Origin: Morella rubra
Taxonomy: Eukaryota; Streptophyta; Magnoliopsida; Fagales; Myricaceae
Direction: 5' to 3'
DNA: 64,000 nucleotides
Assembly (NCBI GenBank): GCA_003952965.2
Contig: CM025851.1
Span: 29,536,664-29,600,663, forward strand
In this document: positions 56,589-64,000 of the stretch, one piece after another
Position numbering within the stretch: position 1 is the stretch's first letter
How the letters are laid out: each line of letters begins with the position of its first letter
Notes under the pieces: generated by a model
The model's database searches: none
What the model saw: the letters and a program-made list of their open reading frames with translations, nothing else
Told to the model about the DNA's origin: nothing
Translations under genes and position numbers: made by a program

Positions 56589-59500
56589 CGCCCCCTGTTG
56601 TAGGGAAAACCATGGCAAAGAAGAAACGTGGAGTCTTTAAGTTTTACTCTGTATCATGTTTATTTTGGTTTCCGGCCAATGAAAAGCTTCCCTGAACTTC
56701 ACACTATGTTCAGAGAGTGGCAGTTTGCTCTCATATTGGTTCCAAGTAATTATGTGGCGAAGGTTAAAAAAAGTCCATATTTTTTTTACCTCTACAACTG
56801 CTGGCAATTGGTGGCATGGAAGCTTAGAAGAAAAAAAAAATTGGTGGCATGGAAATTTACTTGCTGGTGTTTGTTGACCTAATTGCTAGTGGTATTTTTT
56901 TTTAGTAGATTGATAGGCATGATAGAGGTTCTGGCTGTCTTTTGGTGACTTCTTAAAAAAAAAAAAATTATCTTCTCCTTGAGGAGTAAATTGAGCATGT
57001 TTTTGGAATATTGCATAATTATAATTGTTAACCTGAAGTGTCGCTGATTTCTTAGACCTTTGAATTTATGTTGTGCTTTGGACCCTCGAACAATGTTGAT
57101 GGGATTCTTTGGGCATTTAGCATGTCAGCAGCGGCATGTCATTTTTTTTTTTGTTATTCCTAAAACATCTTCAGATGCTTAAAGGTCAGGGTATTGCAAC
57201 TGAAATAACGACCACATCATCTATAGCATGTTGGAACCTAGTGTGATACATTGGTGAATTCATACATCATTCATATGTGCTACAACCTTCCAAGGGTTAA
57301 AATTAGTTTAATTTGATTGTCACATCTTGGATGTGCTACCATCCTGGGAAGTTGTGGCAAATGATTGTTTCTTGTAAATTTATTATAGTCATATTTTATC
57401 AGGATGTTCAAAGTCACATGGCTTGCACAATCTCAACATGTCATCATTAACTACTTGAAACATGTACTCAATTTGGTGGTTGAAGTAGTATTTTCCAGAA
57501 GAGTGCTCTTATAATTAGGTACCTTGCAACCACCATTCTTTTTCAAAGGAGGGTAAAGATGCACTATTTATCCTTGCAACCAAGGACCTAAGCTGGAAAG
57601 GTTCTGAGGCTTTTAGGGAACATTAATAGATCTTATGAAAATCTGTTCATTATGGTGTCCAGACTGTATTCTGTTGTAGAAAACTAATTTTTTACTTCTC
57701 TACAGAGTGGAAGAACGTAGCAGCAGCCTAGAGTTGTTGAGTATCATACTCAAGAGGGGTGCGATTGCACCCACAAAATTTGACTGTAAATTTGCCCTAC
57801 AATTCTAATAACATAATAAAATGTTACAACCCTTAATACAGACAGGCCAAGGAGGTCACTTAATGGAGAAGTACTTCATGAACAAGCAAGTCAAGTAACC
57901 TGCTACATCAAAAAGCAGCTAATTAACCATCGAGTCTTCCTTTAGTTCAATGTTGCAAATTGCTCCCGATGTTCCTGAAAATAACAAAGGCCTCTTAAGC
58001 ATAGTGAGGGTTTCTCAACTACTATTCAATCTTCCATTTCAGATCTTGTCATAAGCAAACTGTTCCCGATGCCAAGTTGCTCTGGATGCTACCTGATCAA
58101 AAGCTACATGTTTCATCCCTCTTGATGAACAAAAGGGGTATGTTTCGAGCAGCTGATCTTGCATGTATATGTAGCTTTTGGGGAAGATGTATAAATTGCA
58201 GGTGTTATTTACTTTCGTTTAGTATGTTTACGGCCAGAATAAATGCAGATATACTTAATTTTGATTGTATTAAGGAATACATCCAAAATGGAAGCGAACC
58301 TTTGGACAATGAGGAGAATTTGAAACACTTTCTAGAGATCAATCTCCAAACGTTCCTATTTTATGCAATTCCTGCAAAACCATTGGGGAGAACTCTAGCT
58401 GCTGATACATTTGTCAAAGCCAAAAACCTTGTCCCAACCCCGTGCCATGTCTGTGCGCAGCTGATAATGTTGTTCATGTTCTTTTATTAAGCAGCGAAGT
58501 TCATAGACATATTTTGTCGTTATTCCTTGGGCCATGTGTTGCTTTTTATTTTTCCCAGCGGGAGGTTCTAGTTATGCCCAGTTTTTGACATATTTCTAAT
58601 ATGTTTTTCCGGAAGTTTTACTTTATTTTGGTACGAGGGTTTGTGGAAACAATCTGAGAAGTTGAGGCGATGATAATTCAACACCTTTTATCTACTGACT
58701 ACTGAGGCATTTCCAAATTCCCATGACGATTTCTCAAGCACTTTTGAGCCAAACCTTACTGGTAGTATTTCCATATGTACTTTTGGGAAAGCCTTTGTAT
58801 GAGTGCAAGGTTCTGAATTTATGGTGCCTGTGGAAATTGTGGTATGGAATCTAGGATATCCTTTTTATTCAGGCATCAAGGGAAATGGTTTTTGATTGAT
58901 TACCTTTACGGATCTGGTGGTTCTCTGGTTTTCTGGAACTGCTTCCAATTGAGGTATTGGTTAGATTGGCCCGAGAATGATGCAGTGAATTACTATTATT
59001 GTTCTTGACTCAAATATGTCATGCTTTTCTCTCTCACCAAATGAAATACCTTGCTTCTGATGTTCTCTAGGTTTCTGCGGGTCCGAAATTTCTTGCTGAT
59101 AGTGAGGGTGCCATTTTTCTTGGTTAATAAACGTGTGCTGACCTCATATTGAGGAATGAAATCTCTGTTTTGAATGACTGCCATGATTAATAAATGTTTC
59201 TTGGCAATGAAATAATAAGCTAAAGAATGAAAACCCCACAGAAACGTGTATGTTTTGGAGATTGCTGGTGGCTACTGAATTAACGAAAAGGCATGTTGTT
59301 AGTAGCCTTGTTTAGTTCCCAATTTAGTGTTAGAGAATGTGGTTGGAAATGAAAGTCAGTGGCCTACCAATAAGAAAACACTTCGTACTTCCCCTCTGTG
59401 TTCTTTCTCACCGAGCCATTTCTCGGAAAGTACGAAAGCAATGTAACTACTTCAGATTCACCGTCCACCTTGAAATGTCTTTTCAAAACCATTGCGAATA

Positions 59501-59860
59501 CTGTGGGGGTTGTCTCCTGAAAGTAACAATCGTATCTGACTGGCATGGTGCTTGCGCGGTGCTAGCTTTTGCCACGTTACACATGTTGTAGACGTTGGCC
59601 TGCTTGCTCAGCAATCGATAGTTGCGGTCCTTAGACACGAGTTTGGGTTCTTCATGGAGACATGCGTCGAAGTTGGGGACGTAAGTCCAAAAGGTTCCAT
59701 TTCGAAGATAATTCCTGGTCCGCGCGCCTTTGCCGCTATGCGCATGCACCGACTACTCTTCCTCGCGACGAAAGCCGAAGCTCCAATGGACTTGCTGATT
59801 GGCGGTCAAGCCGACGATGGAGAACAACCCGCAGTAACGTCCACCCGAAATATACGGACC
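56589..59860. other. downstream part of the snoRNA transcription unit and intergenic DNA
   Basis: Moderate GC, several splice-like sites, no convincing protein gene. One plus-strand frame (58077-58490, containing LDNEENLKHFLEINLQ) is the longest. It has no recognisable domain and no supporting promoter, so I leave it uncalled. A C/D-like GATGATA...CTGAGG near 58668-58712 is too short to call. Confidence 0.4.
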
Positions 59861-59862
59861 GA

Positions 59863-59868
59863 CACGTG
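59863..59868. promoter_or_regulatory. G-box CACGTG upstream of the UPF0114 gene
   Basis: GACACGTGTG about 230 bp upstream of the TATA box. ACGTG cores are bound by bZIP and bHLH factors (light, abscisic acid). Presence is seen; use is inferred. Confidence 0.45.
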
Positions 59869-60092
59869 TGCGTCTCACAACAGAGGCGGCCCCACACGCC
59901 TCCAGACTAGCAAAACGTCACGAGAGAGAGAGTCTTGAGTTTGGGTCCGTTCAAAACGTTGCAAAAATTTCCAAACCATCCTCAGATCCTCTCCAAGAAA
60001 AAGCGAAAAGCCCACCCGCGTCACGACAGTCTCAGTTAATATCCCTCGAATCTTCCCTGTTATGTTGTTCCTGCGGTGCATGCCGCATAGTG

Positions 60093-60100
60093 CTTATAAA
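60093..60100 (+). promoter_or_regulatory. TATA box of the UPF0114 gene
   Basis: TGCTTATAAATCACC. A start about 30 bases downstream gives a 5' UTR of about 70 bases before the ATG at 60194. Confidence 0.65.
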
Positions 60101-60193
60101 TCACCCAAGCTGTCAGCCGGCCAGGCCAACAAACCTACCCACCGCCTTCAAAACTCCAAAACACTAGCACAGGCAGTACAGCATCAAAGAACC

Positions 60194-61669
60194 ATGGCAA
60201 CCACTAGGTTGTTCCGTGTGTCTCGGCCTCTGCGTTTTGGTCTTGCTTCTTCTTCGTCTTCTTCGCTTTCCGCAACGACGGTGAGGTGCCTAGGAAAGTC
60301 GGGGTTTAATGGAGAGAAGAGTGTTTTTGGGGATGGTGAAAGGAAATCGGTGGTGGCTGCGAAAGCGTCTGTGCTTGCAGTTTCAGAGAGAATAATTACC
60401 GCAGCACCGCAACTCATTAATCCGGGAGTCTTGGATTTGGCTTCTTTAGCGGCAAATGTTAGCCGGGCTGCGATTGTCCTACTGAGGGTGGCTGTGAAAC
60501 GGAAGCCGCGGAAATTGGACATCCAAATGCTCATTGAAAGGGTACGTCGATCTTTTCTGTTTGAGCACCAAGCTTGGTCAAGACGATAATTAAGAGAAGA
60601 TATTTGGTAGGGTTAACCATGACAAAGTAAAAAAAAAAAATCTAATATTCAACGGTTCAGATGATAATCTTTTCCTTTTTTATTTTACGTCAATCGAGCA
60701 GGGAATAATTGATTGTCGATTCTTCACACTATTGGCGGTTGCGGGATCTTTACTCGGTTCAGTGTTGTGTTTTGTCGAGGTAAGAAATTGTTCTTCTGGC
60801 TAAAAAAGTTTAGGACTATGACTTTGTATTTTGTTTCTTTTGTAGTTGTTTTTAATGTCCTAATCCTGAAATGAAACAACTTGGGACTCAAAACATATTC
60901 TTACCCATATTTAAATAATAATAATAAACGGTTTTATTTACTTGACCATGCATGATTTTAACAATGTTTCCAATAGTGACAAAGACAAGCTTCTCCGTTG
61001 CAGGGTTGCTGCAGCATACTACAGTCATATGTGCAGTATTTTTCTACGTTGTCACATAAGTCGGATCAAGATCTTGTGGTGCAGTTACTTGTGGAAGCCT
61101 TAGGTTGGTCTCTCTCTCTCTCTCTCTCTCGTCATTCACACATTTTATCGTTGTGGTTCTATAGTTTACTGGATTATTATCATTCCTGCAGACATGTTTC
61201 TGGTTGGAACCGCCATGATTATGTTCGGGATGGGTTTGTACGTCATTTTTGTCGGGAAAAAGACCATCAAAGGAAAGGGACCACGGCTTTCAGGTTCAAA
61301 CTTGTTTGGGCTCTTCCCTATGAAGGTAATTATATAACCTGATCAGAACGTACGCTTTATAATATTTGTTCTTCTACTTTCAAAACTAATTAACTTCGAT
61401 CCGCAAATGATAATTTTTATACGCATTTCTTATTCTAGACGCTTCCAACGTGGGTTGAGATGCAATCAGTTTCACAAGCCAAATCGAGAATCGGCCATGC
61501 TGTGATGATGATACTTCAAGTTGGAGTGTTAGAGAAGTTGAAGGATATCCCTGTGGTTACTGGCGTGGACCTTGCCTGTTTTGCCGGGGCTGTGCTAATA
61601 TCTTCAGCTAGTATCTTTCTTCTCTCGAGACTCTCTGCTGGAAGTAGTACTGTGGAGGCCGACACCTAG
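60194..61669 (+). CDS. UPF0114 family membrane protein, probably plastid (296 aa)
   Basis: Five exons: 60194-60541, 60702-60779, 61004-61103, 61192-61325 and 61439-61669, GT-AG at each border, phases 0, 0, 1 and 0, stop TAG at 61667. The N terminus (MATTRLFRVSRPLRFGLASS, then Ser-rich and basic) looks like a plastid or mitochondrial transit peptide. Core: FFTLLAVAGSLLGSVLCFVEG, an acid-containing loop, DMFLVGTAMIMFGMGLYVIF, a KKTIKGKGP loop, LPTWVEMQSVSQAKSRIGHAVMMIL and a last span DLACFAGAVLISSASIFLLS. This order is that of UPF0114 (bacterial YqhA-like) proteins, whose function is unknown. At least three or four membrane spans. The ATG at 60194 has context ACCATGG and fits the TATA spacing; an upstream ATG at 60062 precedes the TATA box and is rejected. 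Confidence 0.9.
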
Positions 61670-61739
61670 ACAATATTGTGTCTTCGTATCTGCGTTTGAA
61701 GATACACAAGCGTCAAAAGAGATGTATGGTTCTTAACAT

Positions 61740-62350
61740 ATTCTTTGATCGGCCGTATGAACTGTAGATATTTGCTGCGCTATGCTTTCTAGTAGAAGGA
61801 GCAGGCCGGGACCCCTGCATTCATCATTCAGTGTCACGTGACAGCTAGAATATGCGTATAGAAGGAGAAGGAGAAAAAGAGCACTAGTTCTTTAAGCTAA
61901 ACACCGTAAAGGTTCCATCACTAGCTAATAGCTAGCCCGTCAACCTCTGACTATTTTTGAACGTGTAAGTAGTAGGTATATACACTTCATGGTATTGTTT
62001 TGTACACTTTCTCTCTTTGGAGAAGTGTATAAATGTACAAGTCGTTTATATATATAAGAGAGCGATGAAGTCATTGAAGTGATTTTCTTCTTTGATGATA
62101 ATTTCATTCATACTGTTTTGTTCTTTAAATAATTTTATTCATACTCTCTAGACGAAAACAATATAACAAAACAATTGGATGCACACCACAAATAAAGATC
62201 GAAAAGAAAGACTCAAAGGCCAGTTACGAAGGCAAACAAAGGAAAAAGATTTTGTCTAAATCGTACGGATCCAGACTTATCCAAACTCACAATCTGGATC
62301 GTTTTTTTTAATCATCTAGCATTTCTAAGGGAACTACATCAATTAATGCG
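61740..62350. repeat. 3'-flank duplication, copy 1
   Basis: Starts just downstream of the UPF0114 stop codon (ATATTCTTTGATC) and runs through GAAGGAGAAAAAGAG, AAACACCGTAAAGGTTC, TTTTTGAACGTGTAAGTA and AAAGACTCAAAGG to about CATGCCAG. It matches 63330-63895 in the same order and orientation at roughly 80-85% by eye. Confidence 0.85.
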
Positions 62351-62387
62351 GCCTAACTCATGCCAGTTCAACTCGACTCCTCCGCAG

Positions 62388-63325
62388 GGTCGTCTCTAAT
62401 ATAACTAGGGCCTTAAGCGAACTCATAAATAGGCTTTTTATAATAAATAATAAATTATTATATTAAAATATAAAATATAAAATATCAATGAATTTTAATT
62501 AAAAATTATTCTTCTTGCTTTTTAAGATGCAAAATTGCAAAATTACGTATCAAAGTTTTGTATTCAAGATCTAATTTTTTAGATTGAATTAAATTTTCAA
62601 ATTTTCATTTTTTTTGCTTTTCATATGTAGATTAGTATTTTTTATTAGACATATTAGATATCTCATAATTATCATAAACAGAAAAATGATAACTATAATG
62701 AACACAAACAAAAACTTAAAATAAATTATACAATATTCAACTTAATCTCAAACTTTCAATTTTCTCCAAATAAAATAATGATAACTACACCAAATATGAA
62801 ATAAAAGCATTAAACTAAAGTGTAAAGTTTAAAAGTTGAAAGGTTAGAACTTATGAAGAGAAGAGAAGAGTTGGTGAAGAGAAGAGTGACAGTAGGATAT
62901 TTTGCATCAACAATTAAGAAGTTAAATATAAAAGAAGAAGAAGAAGAAGAAGAAGAAGAAGAAGAAGAAGGATATGGCGTTCAAAATAGAAAAATAAAGA
63001 AAAAGTTAGTAAAGAGAAAAGTGAAAGTAAGACTAAAGGAAGAAACAATAGGATATATTTAGAAAAAGTAATTTTTTGGATTCAAAAAGTTCGAAGTCTA
63101 GCATTAATTTTTTTTGAAATTTTAAATTATGTATTTCTTTGTATCCAATGAGATTTTAGAAAGTTTAAAGGAAATTTTGAGACTTTTTTTTTTTTCAAGT
63201 TAAAATATTGATCAATATAAATTGGGTATCTATTAAATATTAAGTAAAATAAAAAATTTGAGACCTTATTTTAAAGATATTAAGTAACTGCCTAGGCTGA
63301 CTATGCTTACAGGGCTGGCCAGGTG
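62388..63325. mobile_element. probable hAT-like element (copy C) between the duplicated flanks
   Basis: The left end CAGGGTCGTCTCTAA...GGGCCTTAAGC resembles the left end of copies A and B; the right end ...CCTAGGCTGACTATGC...GGGCTGGCCAG is a diverged version of theirs. The interior is AT-rich with a (GAA)n tract at 62935-62970. No 8-bp duplication is visible. The short open frame across the GAA tract is low-complexity and not called. Confidence 0.45.
62934..62970. repeat. (GAA)n microsatellite
   Basis: About twelve GAA/AGA triplets in a row. Confidence 0.95.
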
Positions 63326-63329
63326 CGAG

Positions 63330-63895
63330 TTATATTCTTTGATCCGTATGAACAGTAGATATTTGCGGGTATAGTTTCTAATAGAAGCGAAGCAGGCCGG
63401 GACCCCCGCATTCATCATTTAGTGTCATGACACGGCTAGAATATGCGAATAGAAGGAGAAAAAGAGTAGTCGGTCTTTAAGCCAAACACCGTAAAGGTTC
63501 TATCACTAACAGCTAGCCTGTCAACCTCCGACTGTTTTTGAACGTGTAAGTAATAGGTACACGCCTCTTTCTCTCGTTGGAGAAGTGCATGAATGTAAGT
63601 CGTTTGTTTGTTGAAAATTTATTTATATATAAGGGAGCGATAGTTCATTGACGTGATTTTTTTTTTTAGTGATCATTTTATTCATACTGTGGAGAGGCTA
63701 ACAAAATAACAAAATACTCGTACCAAAAAGAAAGACCCAAAAGAAAGACTCAAAGGTCGGTTGCGGGGGCAAACAAGGGAAAGAAATCAGTTTAGATCGT
63801 AGGTGGGTCTAGATACGGTTTAGATCATTTTCTAATAATCTAGTGTCCCTACGAGCGCTATGTCAATTAATGAGGTCAGGCTCATGCCAGCTTTT
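63330..63895. repeat. 3'-flank duplication, copy 2
   Basis: Second copy of 61740-62350. It keeps GCAGGCCGGGACCCCCGCAT, AAACACCGTAAAGGTTC and GAACGTGTAAGTAATAGG but no coding part of the UPF0114 gene. Confidence 0.85.
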
Positions 63896-64000
63896 TTTCG
63901 CCTCCTCGCTATACCGGTCAAACCACTTAAATTAATGTATGACCAGTGCTCCAACTGATACAACGGACACCGACTATTTTCTCTTAAATTCACTCATTTC

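Noticed and set aside
58077..58490. 137-codon plus-strand frame after the snoRNA region
   Set aside because: No recognisable domain, starts on a non-ATG codon, and no splice or promoter support; left as intergenic.
58668..58712. Possible third C/D box snoRNA (GATGATA...CTGA)
   Set aside because: Only about 45 bases, poor C box and no terminal stem.
60062..60193. Upstream ATG giving a longer UPF0114 N terminus
   Set aside because: It precedes the TATA box at 60093-60100; the ATG at 60194 has a better context and a transit-peptide-like sequence.
62853..63062. Glu-rich open frame across the GAA microsatellite
   Set aside because: Low-complexity product of a triplet repeat in AT-rich transposon DNA.
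1..64000. CRISPR arrays, bacterial operons, phage or toxin-antitoxin systems
   Set aside because: The direct repeats seen are microsatellites, minisatellites or LTRs, and all genes are eukaryotic with introns or plant-specific features.

Overview
The window is nuclear DNA from a flowering plant, most likely a eudicot. The evidence is spliced genes with GT-AG introns, plant-specific families (wall-associated receptor-like kinase, CYP74A allene oxide synthase, plastid lipoate pathway enzyme, DYW-type PPR remnant) and AT-rich intergenic DNA full of LTR, hAT, Mutator-like and MITE sequences. I cannot name the species. There is no bacterial operon, CRISPR array or phage; every element is eukaryotic.

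Layout. 1-2314: 3' part of a dead hAT transposase element. 3396-3704: small uncharacterised plant gene behind a clear TATA box. 3705-12250: intergenic, with MITEs, a Copia-like LTR and microsatellites. 12600-16916: three-exon wall-associated kinase-like receptor (695 aa). 16917-27190: repeats, including a solo-LTR-like block and a SINE-like unit split by a hAT MITE. 27195-28769 (minus): intronless allene oxide synthase, the committed enzyme of jasmonate synthesis. 29348-31455: a TRIM-like element carrying a hAT MITE, then hAT terminal fragments. 31456-35500: unresolved GC-richer island and intergenic repeats. 35500-37115: broken paralogue of the gene at 48041-50826.

37287-46156 is the most structured part. 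It is a non-autonomous Mutator-like element with about 390-bp inverted arms and a 9-bp target duplication. It is split by a complete 7.6-kb LTR retrotransposon with a perfect 5-bp duplication (AGTAT) and no gag-pol. That retrotransposon carries minisatellite arrays and a fragment of an ATAD2/CDC48-related AAA+ ATPase gene flanked by inverted arms, probably a Pack-MULE. This gives three nested levels of mobile DNA.

48041-50826: five-exon gene for a plastid-targeted multi-span membrane protein of unknown function (359 aa). Antisense downstream lies a PPR-DYW pseudogene (about 50950-52130). 53187-55269 (minus): four-exon octanoyltransferase (LIP2/LIP2p, 318 aa) for lipoate synthesis. Head-to-head with it, a TATA/telo-box promoter drives a transcript that contains two copies of a C/D box snoRNA whose guides match 25S rRNA. 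60194-61669: five-exon UPF0114 membrane protein (296 aa). Its downstream region is duplicated about 1.6 kb further on.

The functional genes are not a pathway cluster. Three of them (allene oxide synthase, octanoyltransferase, the 359-aa membrane protein) and possibly the UPF0114 protein are predicted to be plastid proteins. Exon boundaries were read by eye from GT-AG sites and frame continuity. No database search was run.
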